Below are positions 47,280 to 59,500 of a stretch of 64,000 nucleotides of DNA, in pieces. This stretch comes from Apophysomyces variabilis (Eukaryota; Mucoromycota; Mucoromycetes; Mucorales; Mucoraceae), in contig MZZL01000406.1 of the NCBI GenBank assembly GCA_002749535.1, positions 607,386-671,385 on the forward strand. Reading direction: 5' to 3'. The notes beneath the pieces were generated by a model. It worked only from the letters and a program-made list of their open reading frames with translations. It ran no database searches and had not been told where the DNA came from. Each line of letters starts with the position of its first letter. The stretch's first letter is position 1. The translations under genes were made by a program, and so were the position numbers.

Positions 47280-47830
47280 ATGAGCACGAAACCACATGTA
47301 ACAGCAGAGGAACTCGCTTCGTTGAAAGAAGGTAACGACTCATTTTCTGCTTTCTATTTCACGTGCTTATGTTTGCGTATCAAGCTTTCAGTCTTTATGA
47401 TCGCGACCGCGATGGTGTGATTACATCCTCGGAGCTTGCAGCCATTTTGGAAAGCCTTGGCATCCGAGACAATGAGAATTCAAATGGTCGTGGTGACAAG
47501 AAAATCGATTTCGACGAGTTTGTGGTTATAATGTCGAAGCATGCACCGCCTCCACCGCCAAGATTGCGAAAGTGGAATACACAACCCTCGATGTCTGTCA
47601 AAAAGCAGTTGAGTTATCATGAGGATGATGAACTCGTGCAAGTGTTCCAGGCATTTGATAAAAATAAGGATGGACTTATCAGCGAGCAAGAATTAACGGA
47701 GATGATGAAGCGGCTCGGAGAGGAAGTCTCGATAATCGAAATTAGAAACATGATGGAGGATGCGGATACGAATCGTGATGGATATATAGACCTTGCAGAA
47801 TTTAAGAGACTGATGCCTCACATAGACTAG
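47280..47830 (+). CDS. Calmodulin-like EF-hand protein with a shortened second hand
   Basis: Two exons (47280-47331, 47385-47830) give 165 residues. EF1 (DRDRDGVITSSEL), EF3 (DKNKDGLISEQEL) and EF4 (DTNRDGYIDLAEF) have canonical ligands. Between EF1 and the second hand the usual entering helix is missing: LESLGIRDNENSNGRGDKKI passes straight into DFDEFVVIM, so EF2 is probably non-functional. A Pro-rich linker (HAPPPPPRLRKW) separates the halves, longer than in calmodulin. It is therefore a calmodulin-related sensor, not calmodulin itself. Whether it binds myosin IQ motifs or other targets is unknown. Its neighbour in divergent orientation is the essential light chain. Confidence 0.82.
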
Positions 47831-48042
47831 AATATCGGGTGGTCGGATTTGAAGTAGTTTGTACGACATTAAGTTACACGATGATGATCGTCGATGTTTC
47901 AAAATCGCCAGCCAATTTGCGGGAAAGGTGGATAACTGACGCTATCCAAGAAAGTTAAATTGTCTTTACAACAGCACCAACCCAACTTTGACCCTCTTTT
48001 TTTTTTCTGTTGTTCTTTTTTTTTCTTCCCTTTATCTTTCAC

Positions 48043-49542
48043 ATGTCTACACAGCATACATATGATCTATTTGTTCATCGGGTGTTCCTTCCAGTACTTA
48101 GAACCTTGTTACTGGTCATCGCAGCATTGGCTGTTGGCCTCGTATGGCTTGAAACCAACGAAAACATAGATGACTGTAGTGTTAAGGGCACTATGAGTTT
48201 ATTTACAGTTGGCTTAATACAAAACCTTTCAAGCCATGAACTCCACCCGAGTTCAATAGCCATCGGGTTATGGCGCCATTGTTTCATGTTTGCTCGAAAC
48301 TGCACTTGCGAACACAGCAATTTAAGATATCAACTCGGTAACCTCTTCGTTTGTTAACTTTTTTTTTCTTATAAACTCATTTGTGTATCCCTATAAGATG
48401 CAGACCTAGTGTTATCGACGGCTACGCAAAACCAGACAATGATTATTCGGTCTATTTCCAATCAATCACCAAGATCTACATCATATATACGTGTTATCCC
48501 ATTGGTCATTGCTACAGCGCTAGCTGCCATTGCTGTGTTCTGTAGTGTGTACGCAAATCGTCGAAGATACAAACAATTCGGATGGCTTAGCGGAGCCACT
48601 TCCATTTTGAGTGCTGTTGGGGTTAGCCTGGCCTTTGGATGGACGTACAATCAATATCACAACGAACTTAACGAGTCGTGCCACAAAATTCAGGGCCAAG
48701 GCGAAATACGATGCGCAGAAATTATTCCCAGCGTCGAAGTGATTTTGCTGTCTACATCCATCGGGCTTTCTACGCTGGGCGGAGGCCTATGGTGTTTGGC
48801 AAGCGTGTATAATAAACAAAGTCAGGATCCGATAGATGAAAAAAGCACAGACAATCAAATGTCAGTGTTTCACAGATCTAAAAACACAACATCCTCTTCT
48901 CTGCAGGTTCCCAGTGTTGATTCACTTGCTGCATGGCGGGAAGCAGCTGACATGATGAATGCACCAGCTGCATCACTTAATCCACCGCCTATTCACGATC
49001 GGAGCTCACGCATGATGATGCCTCCAGAACGCGCCACGAAAAACTCGAGTCGGGGCCCATTCAGGCGTAGTTTGAACGGAGTCCAGAACACTATTCATCT
49101 GTACGACTCGCACCAACAATATCAAAACCTCCAGGACCAGGATGAAGAACTTGTCCCCCCATCATTACCTTTTGCTCGCACAAGTAGACCACGACCAAAT
49201 AGTGATGGATCCGGAAACACATTTGGAGCTAATGATATGCTACGAACCTCAAGAACTTCTTCATCTTTATTCACTAATGAAGAATTCGATGTGCCGACCT
49301 CTCCGAACAGCCAACACTCCTATCACAACAATAGCTCCTTCATCATAGACACAACTTCCTCCAATATAAGTAGTGGCACCTATCATTCAGCAACTTCAAG
49401 ACGTGGCAGCGCATTGGAACTCGAACAAAAAAGATACAATCAACCCTCCACTTCAAGGTCTGAGACATTACTACACCATCCTTTAAACCACAAGATTATT
49501 ACAGACCAACGAATCGGTGCCTATCTACATTCTTCATCTTAG
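48043..49542 (+). CDS. Four-helix membrane protein with long Ser-rich tail (PalI/Sur7 layout)
   Basis: Two exons (48043-48337, 48398-49542) give 479 residues. Helix 1 (VLRTLLLVIAALAVGLVWLE) is followed by an extracytosolic loop of about 80 residues with several cysteines. Helix 2 (VIPLVIATALAAIAVFCSVY), helix 3 (SILSAVGVSLAFGWTYNQY) and helix 4 (VILLSTSIGLSTLGGGLWCL) follow, then a C-terminal tail of about 280 residues rich in Ser, Thr, Asn and Pro. This layout matches the fungal claudin-like families (PalI/Rim9, Sur7), which act at the plasma membrane in pH signalling or eisosomes. Sequence alone does not decide which, and no diagnostic motif was seen, so the name is withheld. A T-rich leader precedes the start. 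Confidence 0.75.
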
Positions 49543-50271
49543 AAGCATCTTTATTTCATTATCTTTGTACAAATTTCATTTCATTTTCTTTAACAAGCAA
49601 TTGCAAATATATAAATGTACGGTGACAATCTTCCTAAAGCATCAAATGACCAATGAAGGTATATTCCACTTTAGTCTTTTTAATATCACGCGAAGTCTTC
49701 CTCTTCTCTGGCTCCGGACATTGTCGCCCCTTCAAGTTTTGGGAGACAATGGTCAACTCTTGTGCTGACATCCAGATGCAAGCTATATTTCATTGCCCGC
49801 TCCAGCTTGTGAACTCCACGTTTTTTCTCACTGATCAAGACTTGTGGGTACAAGCTTATAGCCGCAGATTTTCTTGGTTTCCTTTGGAAATAACGATTTA
49901 CTTCCCCATTGTCTAGTTATCTTCTGCTGGTAATTACTGTTCGTAATTTGACGGCTTCCTACCTTTTTTTTTTGGTATTGGAGAATACAAAGTAGACCAA
50001 GCGATTAATTGGAGTCAGAGAACACAAACCCAAAAAAAAAAAAAAAAAAAAAAAGTAAAAGGAGGAAAACAACACTCAAAATGTTTATACAGTTTTAGTG
50101 CATGTGTACATTTCTATTTTTTGATCGTAAAAAGCAGAGGAGATGTCCATATACATTTTCTTGGGTCGAAAGCCTTGTTCGACATTCCAAGCCTCAGGAT
50201 TTACTGTCACACCTTTCGCTCACTGAAAAAAGCTCTTGCTTCCCTGCAACCGCTTGTCCTTTATTGCACCC
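49543..50271. other. Intergenic with a 23-base poly-A tract
   Basis: After the four-helix gene. A run of 23 A occupies 50032-50054, and a T-run lies at about 49964-49974. No gene was seen. The right end is the RPC19 promoter. Confidence 0.5.
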
Positions 50272-50942
50272 ATGGCAGCTAACACCGAAAATGATACACC
50301 ACCGAGCTCGCCCGAAAGACGGGAGGATGAAATCATGGATGAAGTTGAGGAAGAATACGATGACGAGGATGTCCAAGCAGAAGACGAAGATGATAATGAA
50401 GTAGTCGTTAGCGCAGACAAAATTGAGATTGTAAGTGGATAGACACACTTCATGTTCTCTTTCTTTGGTACACTATTTGCTGAATGGCCCATTTCGCTAT
50501 ATCAGATCACTGGTGCCAATAGTGACCAGACTGCCATGACGTTTTGCTTCAAGGAAGAGGACCACACCCTCGGTAATTCTCTCCGACATATCATCAATAA
50601 AAAGTAAGTGCTATCTCTGGTAAGTTTCATGGCTGTTCTAACAGTTGCGCTATTCTACATAGCCCTGAAGTTGATTTCTGTGGTTATTCTATTCCCCATC
50701 CATCCGAGGCAAAGATGAACCTGCGTATCCAGACCTCTGGTAAGTAGCGCGGAATGACGATCAAGGGAAAATCAATTGGTAAACCTTGTGGATCCATGGT
50801 ATCCTTTTTAGATAATACCACGGCGATAGAGGCACTGAGTAAGGGATTGAATGATTTGCATGATATGTGTGCATTTATCCGTCAAGCATATGAAGAAGAA
50901 CTTGCCAAAAAGGAATACACGGTGTGGGATGAAAAGATATAA
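50272..50942 (+). CDS. RPC19: RNA polymerase I and III shared subunit RPAC2 (Rpc19)
   Basis: Four exons (50272-50430, 50506-50603, 50663-50739, 50812-50942) give 154 residues. An acidic N-terminal extension ([20 protein letters not shown]) precedes the alpha-like dimerisation domain: [20 protein letters not shown], then [20 protein letters not shown] and [18 protein letters not shown]. This is the eukaryotic counterpart of the bacterial RpoA N-terminal domain; it pairs with Rpc40 (AC40) as an early assembly platform of Pol I and Pol III in the nucleus. Length and motif order match the family and all introns are GT-AG. The methionine at 50272 was preferred because the upstream in-frame codons lack ATG. 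Confidence 0.95.
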
Positions 50943-51514
50943 AGGGGAGACTGTGGCATAGAACAAAACATTTGTAATATTTAGCATGAACCAAGCAGAA
51001 CAATGAAATACAGTACATGTAGTTCCTAAAGAAGTAAAACGAATCAACAGACGAATGTGGCCTATTCGGTAGGGTTTATCCTTCTAAGCTGATTGACATC
51101 CTTTGTTTCTCACCAGCTCAAAGTCCGGTATCGAATACATTACCTCTGCCGGGTTCGGAAGTAGTTGCTGCGACCAAGAATTCCCCACTACCCAGGGAAG
51201 TAATGGGCAATTATTTTGGGAAGACGATATGTGTACCATGGCAGAAGACTGAACATGCATCGCGGGAACTTCGTTTTTGGAAAACTCATATAAGTTTGAA
51301 CAGAAGGCAATTAAGACGAACAAGACTTGAACTGTCGGTAACCCAATCAGTGAATAATTTAAATTTTCGCGATGCCGGAAACTGAACAGCCCATATACCC
51401 CTTTCTTTTCCACTTCCCTTCATTTGCACCGTGGCTCCCGATCGTCTTTCATTACCTTCGGCTCATCAACGCCAAAGCTCCATCAGTCTCAAGCTCGAAC
51501 GACAACAGAGCTGG
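50943..51514. other. Intergenic with an unresolved coding-like stretch
   Basis: Between 51113 and 51385 two plus-strand frames are open after a good acceptor (CTCACCAG). One of them contains RELRFWKTHISLNRRQLRRT. Upstream, an ATG at 51054 leads to a CG/GTAGGG donor, but joining gives a third short frame of about 50 codons. A small gene or a 5' exon of GDA1 is possible; I could not settle it. Confidence 0.3.
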
Positions 51515-53027
51515 ATGCAAAAGATGATGGTCATGGTTAAGAGTCATAATTCCTTATTTCTAAAATGCGCCCTCACGGCCACTGTGGTTCTCCTTATCCT
51601 TTGGTTGTACGTCCGAAATACGCAATATCAACGTTATAGCCAAAGTAAATCATAAAAGCAATACAAAATATCACGATCGACATTTTGTTGTTTCTGCGCA
51701 TTAAGTGAGACAAAGTAGATATTTCTCTAACTTCTGAGCACTGCATCACCCCATCTCCCGGTCGACCTCTGATTCAATACGCAGTGATGATCGATGCTGG
51801 TTCATCAGGTTCGCGTGTACATATCTATCGATTCAATTATTGCAAAGAAGAACCTGAATTGGAAAACGAGGTCTTCCACATGATGCAGCCTGGTTTGTCG
51901 TCTTTCGGTCACCCGGTCGAAGCAGCAGATTCATTAGACCCACTTTTACAGATTGCCATTGACAGTGTACCTGAGGGCTTCCAGCACTGCACGCCTATTG
52001 CTGTCAAGGCCACAGCAGGGTTGAGGCTTTTAGGCAAGAAGCAGAGTGACGAGATACTTGAAGAGGTCCGCACGCGACTGAAAACGCGATATCCCTTTCC
52101 AGTTCACGCTGTCGATATCATGGACGGGAAAGATGAAGGTAAATCAGTCAGTAGGTTGTGGTTGTTCCTCTTTCCGGCTGACAATTTGTGCTACGAACAG
52201 GTATCTATGCCTGGATCACGGTCAATTATCTGTTGGGCAACCTCAGAAAATCCAAATATGGTCAATCGGCTGCCATCTTCGATCTTGGCGGTGCCTCAAC
52301 ACAAATTGTATTTGAACCAAGCCTGCCTAGAGACCACATCAGCCAACAGGAGGAGCATCTGGACTTTGGCGGTCGTCAGTATCTTTTATACCAGCATTCC
52401 CATCTCGGGTACGGTCTAAATGAAGCTCGTCGACGCATCAAGACCGAAGCCATAGAGTCCAATCAAGCCGGCAGCACTGTATACCATCCTTGTTTACCGG
52501 AGAACCATACGGAAACAATGGATTGGAAACGGGAGAATAGTACACGGTCTGTGAACCTTGTTGGTACGGGGGCCGGTCATGCAGAATGTCGTACCGTGAT
52601 CGAACGACTATTTGACAAAGAAAAACCCTGTCCTGTGAAACCGTGCGCTTTTAACGGCATCTATCAACCGTCCCTGACAGACACGTTCAAAAATCGCGAT
52701 CTTTATGCATTTTCTTTTTTTTATGATCTTACACAGCCGCTAGGCTTGCCTCTGGAATTTTCAGTGGCCGAGTTGGGAAAGCTAGCCAACAATGTCTGCG
52801 CCGGCCGAAGTCATATCTTTCGACATATCCCTGGCGCCTTAAGGCTCCTGCGTGCTCAACCTGATTATTGTCTCGATTTAACTTATGCATATGTCTTGTT
52901 GCATACTGGGTATGAATTACCCCCTGAACGCCTGGTGCGTACCGCCAAAAAGATTATGGATACAGAAACAGGTTGGTGTCTAGGTGCATCCATTGCGATG
53001 TTGGACGAAGGGGAGACATGTCATTGA
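51515..53027 (+). CDS. GDA1: Guanosine diphosphatase GDA1 (GDA1/CD39 NTPDase)
   Basis: Three exons (51515-51644, 51710-52138, 52201-53027) give 461 residues. A short cytosolic N-terminus and one signal-anchor helix ([19 protein letters not shown]) make a type II Golgi membrane protein. The apyrase-conserved regions are all present: [38 protein letters not shown] and [14 protein letters not shown]. The enzyme hydrolyses GDP left by mannosyltransferases to GMP in the Golgi lumen, allowing exchange for GDP-mannose. The frame is open upstream to 51386 without an ATG, so a longer N-terminus through an upstream exon is possible. The exon 2 start could be 51716 instead of 51710, changing two residues. 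Confidence 0.9.
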
Positions 53028-53305
53028 GATGAGTTGCCTTCAATAAAAGACGTTCTCAACATAGATCAAATACTAAAAATTGCAGGAAACCTGAAACTAA
53101 GAGTGCTTCACGATGTTCATAAAGAACACTGTTCTAATGAAGTAGGATGATAAAAATTGAAAGCTAGTTCGCCTAAATACGTTAAGTATGATCGCACATT
53201 CATGTTAGATACATGCTGCGCCATACAATGGTGTAATATCATTCATGTATGACCTGTCTTCAATAGGTAGTTTATCTATTTCGAGCGAAAGACAGAATTT
53301 CTCGG
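53028..53305. other. Intergenic between GDA1 and a small gene
   Basis: AT-rich DNA with an AATAAA-like signal just after the GDA1 stop (about 53042). Nothing else was seen. Confidence 0.4.
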
Positions 53306-53772
53306 ATGGCAGAAATCTGCTACCAGAATGATTGTGGTAGCAAACGGTGAGTATACAGTATGAAGCCTTCTGTATGACCGGTTTCTACATTTCCATAGTA
53401 ATAGGCCTGTAACAAACATCAAAAACCTGTGTATTAGAAACTATGAGATGCCGGTAACTATCTTCACAGAAGCAACGAATTAAACCAACTAGGTACGCTT
53501 TTCCGTCTTCATCCTTCCGTGCCTTCAGCATCCTCAACCACCTTGAAGAAAAGGTTAGTGCTTATCGTATTTGTATGTCATTAACGGAATGATTGATCAT
53601 AGAACGGATGCTCTGGCAACCGGTGAGACAGCTGTGACCAGAGTTCTCAGGCAGCTGAAGTTGACCAACTTATCCTGCAAAGCGAAGAAATATAACCTTA
53701 GCTATCTTTGGGTGTCTTGCTACCACTTTTCAACAGGAAGGGAAAGACGCACATTGGTTTCCAGTCGTCTAA
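53306..53772 (+). CDS. Small four-exon gene, 89-residue cysteine-containing protein
   Basis: Exons 53306-53346, 53470-53553, 53603-53711 and 53737-53772 join with phases 2, 2, 0 and give 89 residues starting MAEICYQNDCGSKRSNELNQ, passing LATGETAVTRVLRQLKLTNL and ending KDAHWFPVV. The fit of three introns to one frame supports a real gene. The N-terminal C-x4-C could bind a metal with later cysteines, but only one more Cys is present. There is no signal peptide or membrane helix. I do not recognise the family. The last intron is only 25 bases, so reading through it (ending near 53793) is the more cautious alternative for the 3' end. Confidence 0.5.
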
Positions 53773-54137
53773 GAAAAGCATATATTGTTAATTAAAGTAA
53801 AGGAAAAACATACAACATATTAAATAGAAAGCAAAAGTCCTTTGCTCCTCTCCCTCTTTTTGCTTGTTGGGGAGTAACTGCCTTATCTTAAGGTGCATAA
53901 ACATTTTTCCTTCTAACCAGCTGGAAATCCGTCGAATGACCCTTTGTCGGTAGTGAAGGGAGCTCCTGTATGTGTCTGCTATGCTCATCGTTTATAGTTG
54001 CTGCTCAGCATGGACAACTTAAAACGTTTCTGTTTGTTTCTGTGTATTTATACAACTCGTTGATTAACTTGTGCCGACGAGTACTTGCATCTAAATCCGA
54101 TGTTAAACTGGGCCTTCGTCGTTTTGCTGAATTGACT
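53773..54137. other. Intergenic, convergent 3' ends
   Basis: Between the small gene and the stop of the Fungal_trans-type factor. No coding frame is convincing. Confidence 0.4.
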
Positions 54138-56556
54138 CTACCTCCAATTCTTCATATCCATATCCATACTCATATCTCCCTCTATATCTGGTTCTTCGAT
54201 CTTAACTGGCCAGGCGGCTTTTGCTGGTGATTGGCTGCCTGCTAACGGAGATCGCACCTGTTGTTGTGAAAGTGTTTGTCGATACATGTGCGGCGAATTC
54301 GGAAGGGTATCATTAAAGCCATGGATACTATGAGGAACCTGTAAGGTGTAGGACGGTGTGGTGAAATAACGTTTCAGCAAACTGTATTCGCCTTGCTCGT
54401 TGGTGCTGTCCATTTCCTCCATCGGATGATCCTGCATACCGTGGTTGGCCAAGAATTCGTTTAAACAAGCTGTCAAATCCTCAGGAAACCCTTGATACCG
54501 CTCACAGCCTGATGCTAGAATGCGGATGATTCGCCGAATCATAGCTTTAGCAGCTTGCCGACTCTGCTCGTCTTTGTTTAGCACGTTGCGACAATAGATA
54601 GTGGATGCTTGGTAGATGCAGTTAACATAATGTTGGCATACACACCAACCAAAATGAGTAGTTATTCGCTCTGCAAGAATCACAATACGGTTGGCTGCAT
54701 CGGTGCAAATCGCCTGTGACTGATCGCCAAAGGAACTGGGACTACGGGGAGATGCTGGACTATCAGACCGCTGCGAATGCCGGGCAGAAGAAGCGGGAGA
54801 ACCCAAAGAAGGGGTAAATGGAGAGGAATTTGCTGGGGAAGGTAAAAAGGCTTTGTGGAGGATAATCCATTGTGCTTGGTATTGTAACATCAGAAGTAAT
54901 GCAGACTGCTCCCGGAGAGCTTCTGCATCCATGGGTTGTGTACACTCTGCATCGCATTGAGGGTTATGTTGATGTGGCTTTTCCATATAAGTGTCGTCCG
55001 GTTGGGGATCTACACGATAATAATCGGGCAAGCGATCAAACCATGTTGCCAGCGCAAGCTCGATTTGTTGGACCTGCCTAGCCCACCGCGGAGTCAATCC
55101 GCCACGAGGCAAATTGGTCTGTTGCTTATAGTCTTGAATAAGCCGTTTTGTTCGCTTTCCAATTCTAGCAAGCTCGAGTAGATGCGCAAAATATGTATCC
55201 TTCGCCACGGCTTTCTCATCCCTCGGAATTTCACCCGCTTCGATCGCTTCTCGCGTAATGTCAATAATTTCGTAGAAGTCAATGTCCGTATCTTTGTCGT
55301 CTAGCAGAGCCGGCTCGCCAGAATACATGGAACACGTAATGTCATTGTAATACAAAACCATGAACAGTTTCAGATACTTTTTGCGTAATACTCGAGCCCG
55401 AGGTAATTTTGCTCTTTTGTGCATGCCCATCTCCAACATCATTCGCAGACCAAGTCCAATATAAATGCGAGCTTGCGAATGTCGCTTGCATAAGATACAA
55501 AACATAGAGAGATTCATCAATGTTTCAATCGTGGCGCAATCAGGTGCATCGAAAAATTCCATTAGCGCTTCACGTGCACGATCATAGTAATAACAAGCAA
55601 TGTCGTGCGCATTTTCGCAAATATTCTTATGGTGTCGAAGTACATGCAAAAACACCTGTGAAGGTAATTTTAGTTGTGCGCAAAAGAGGCCCATTTTTTT
55701 CTCTTCGTCTCTCTTTGTCTCATACCATAGCGAGTCCTGAATCGATGCAAACTTGATTACGTTTAGCGTCGCCTGATCGATCCCAAAAACTGGACCAGTC
55801 ACCGGAGAATTTGGGATGCAAACAATCCCAAAGAATTTGGCAACTGCGATTAAGAATATCGGGCGAGACATCTTTGGTCAACCGGCTGAGATTCATTTCA
55901 CAATGCTTAAACTTTTCCAAGCAAATGTGCGGACGTCTTAACAGAGCGATGTTCCAATATTCAGTGGCCGGATCAGGATCGGGTGTCATGGTCAATAACC
56001 CCGATGGTGCTGATGAGGACGAACAAAGAACGATACTGTCATTATCATTGTCGTCCACATTGGTATCAATTAAGTCAGAGGTCTCTGCAGGGTCTGCTAG
56101 TAGTCGAATTTTCTTTACAGCATCTACTAACTGGTCAACGGACTTGATATTGGTTTCCAGGCGAAGGGAATTGCCCGGTTGGAATGACAAACTCCATTGC
56201 ATAGCATTAAGCTGATCCACTTTTGATTTTGACAGGTCGCGATCCCATGACAACGGTTGCATAAGTGGCCGTGAAGATTGTTCAGGACTATCTTGTTGTC
56301 TGATTTCCTTCCGTCGTTTATCAAAATGGTGCGAAGCTTTGTCCAGCTCTTTTGTCATGCGTCCCAGAATGGGAGTTGTTTTCTCAATCCATGACTCGAT
56401 TTCATAAAACGTGATTTGCAAAGCTTCTAATTCATCTTGTTGCGTCTTTTGTTCTTTTGCGGCTGCTTTTGCCTCTGCTACTGCAGCGGGTTGTTTGTTT
56501 TTCTTATTTAATGCAGATTTTTTCCCTGAAGCTGTACGTTTGGCAGTTCCACCCAT
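54138..56556 (-). CDS. Fungal_trans-type transcription factor lacking a visible zinc cluster
   Basis: Two exons (56556-55726, 55655-54138) give 782 residues; a start at 56571 would add five. The N-terminus is basic (GGTAKRTASGKKSALNKKNK), then a predicted coiled coil. The middle part matches the Fungal_trans regulatory domain: YYYDRAREALMEFFDAPDCA, TIETLMNLSMFCILCKRHSQ, ARIYIGLGLRMMLEMGMHKR, and later YYNDITCSMYSGEPALLDDK. A Ser/Pro-rich linker and a Gln/Met-rich acidic tail follow. Proteins with this domain normally carry an N-terminal Zn2Cys6 cluster; none is present here or in the 5' frame. It may act through partners, or an upstream exon with the cluster was missed. Target genes are unknown. 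Confidence 0.82.
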
Positions 56557-59500
56557 ATCAACCAGAAGCATGAGAGGCGAAGGGAAGAAATCACCAAGGA
56601 AAAAAAAAAATAGGAAACGAACCACCCAATGAATGTTCTAATTCTGGGTTTAAGATTTTTTTTTTTTTTTTTGCGCAGAAGATAGTGTCCAGTCGTAGAA
56701 AAGCGCTTTATCCTTTCCCTATAATTTCCTTTCGAGCATTATTCAATTAAGGTAATAACAAAGAGAGGAACTTTGCTGATTGGTACAAATTATTTGTCCT
56801 TGGGGGAGCATAGACAAGATCGCCGTTCAACTTTTTCTCACGTGTCTTCCCGGTCTATGTTGCGGGGTTTTATATCTTCCTTATTTAGGCACCTTGTCTC
56901 CACATTGTTATTGTTTTAATCTCCACCTTCCCCTCTTCTTCTTCCACCCGTTGACTCCGAATGACCCAACTTTGCTCGAATGAAAAATAGTTGGGTATAC
57001 CGGGAAATTGTTTTATGCGCCTAGTCACTTCTCCGACTATAATTTGATTCTCCGAATCATTTTATTTGTCAGCATTGGCTTGGTGTTCGTTAGGTAATGC
57101 GTCCATGCTACTGTCCTACGCCCCACCAACACCCCCCTTTGTGTTCTTAATTTAACATTTGTGCCACGAAGTACATGAGATATTCATGAACAAAAGAAAT
57201 AACGAAAATGATCCGCTAAAAATTGAAGATGCTATTTGCGTTCAATCACGTTTGCCCAGTTTTTTTGTCGGAAGAATTCTCAATTAACGTGGAGCAAATC
57301 ATACTGACTCACATCTATTAAACTCACAATGACTATGCGAAAAAAAGAAAAAGATAAAGCTCTGTAAGACCCTTTCGCTAAATAGGCCAACCGGGATATG
57401 AATTGTACGTGTGACAGATTTTTACACCATTTGAATGAAGATGATGACGGTAAACAAGATATCATCTAAAAAGCTTTGACCAGTCTAGCCTACAGTTCAT
57501 TAAAAAATTTCATAGCGACAACGTGCTGCGGTAACGTGCACCTGATTTTGTGTACCCACAGGGATTTGTCACACCATCTAAACAATAGATTTTCGGTTCC
57601 TATTACTGGTACCAGCCACTATGACTCCCTCCTTTCACAGCTGAGAATATAGTAGCGCTCAACATCCCTTTTGTCTGAATCCTAAAAAAAAGTTACAGAA
57701 CCGTTCTGGAACAGAAACGAGTCAAAATAGGTTACAATTATATACGTAAAAAAATCGACTGACCAGTTCAAGAAGTGTTATCGTAATTCCCGACGGCAAA
57801 AGTCCTCGTCCGATGTATTTCTGGTCGGACTGAACGCAAAATGTCCGTATAGTTCATCCAATCAACTTCTAATCTTTTACTTGACTGGAAGTTATATTGG
57901 TCCAATCGGTACGTCTTTGATCCGCGGCAAGAACAAAGACTTCACAGCTTTCAGGGGACGATAAGGGCGCCGCACGTGGTAAGTTTCCGTTAAATGCTTA
58001 TTTTCCGTAAGAATAGTGTATAATGTTCTTTAGTGTCACGGATTGAGTCATCTTATCAGTGTGGCTCCCTTGTAAACAAAAAAAAAGGAGTCGAAAGCGT
58101 TGATACTGATCCAGTCGATCGCCAAGGGTACGTTGCTATCGCGGATAAAATCCAAAATGAAAAATGCAAGGGTCTAAATTCTGTAATAGGATAAGATAAG
58201 ATCTTGTAGAAACAGAAATCCGGAAATAAGCTATAAGCAATAGCATATAGCCTGGACTTCTATTTTTAAAGTTCATCCTTTAAAGGTCCCAAATTCGGTT
58301 CTTGTACGCTACATTTGAACATGAAGATATCTCTAACAGGTCGTTGTACACATGACAAAGGAGGTTTGCTCTTAACAGAGACGTTTTAAAGCTATATAGT
58401 AGAAAACAAGGACGAGCATTCAAATTCTGATGTGATATATTCCTTCAACCGGACCGCTTCTTCCGATTCAATGTGTGATAGATACAGTTGGGGCTGGAGA
58501 TCGTTCAATAAACTAAATCGCGACATCACCGCCGTATCTATCGATAGCACAACCGCTACCGAAGATTGACGCGTTTATGCAATTGCACTTAAATTTTCTA
58601 GTTATACCAACAACTGATTCCGCGGTAGTTCCTGCAAGCGGACCGCTGTTCCTTATATTCTTAGAGGACAGAAACATACTTCCCCGCTGTAGTCTTTCTG
58701 CCTAGCATCGTCACACGGGATATATAGAGCCAATTCAGCTCTTTTAGCGACATATTAATCCAGCTTTATCGTTTGCATTTGGTTTTAGGTTGTCAAGTGA
58801 AACAGTTTTCCACAACTGCGCCGGATCTTGCAATAGAAATGTCCATTGCCATTAAAGTTCGAATCCAACCAAAGCTACACCTTCAGTCTCCGAAGTCTTT
58901 TTCATATAGCGACTCAATATATACCTTTCTCAGGTGAAAATTACCATTTAAGCTGCATTCGTTCCTTGACATGTTCATACAAGACACTTCCATATATGTC
59001 ACATAGACTATTTACCGGATTAATTGTGTCCACCCATGTGTACCTTGTGGTCACTTGATGGTGAAATAGCGTTTACTTCTGTTTTTGATGGGGGTACAAC
59101 GGAATATTCTACCTGATATCCCAGCAAACCTTCTTTTTTTTTTTTTTGGTTCGGAAAATTCCTTCTTTCCCATAGAACCTTGAGGCTACGTCTATTTATT
59201 TTTTTCCCTTAGATCATTGCGGCGCGCTTTTAACGGCGTTTGGCTCTTTATATGAAATGTTGTCTAGATTCATCCGCTAGGAGAACATAAAATGTATAGC
59301 TGGATTCTACAATGACAATTATCAAGTTCTTGACCTTATTAACCTTGAGCCTTTTTCAGACACCAAACACTAACTGCGAACTATCCCTTCCCTCAAGAAA
59401 TCAAGTTACTGCTGTGATCAGCGGAACTATTTTTCGTTTTTGCCACAATGGCGTTGCTGTTCGAGACTGAGATTGTCGGATAACGACACGTTTTGGCAAT

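Noticed and set aside
51084..51413. Minus-strand 109-codon frame and overlapping plus-strand frames
   Set aside because: Three frames are open at once, so openness is uninformative; kept only as an unresolved stretch.
58840..58880. GTTCGAATCC, resembling a tRNA B box
   Set aside because: No T-stem, anticodon stem or A box can be drawn around it.
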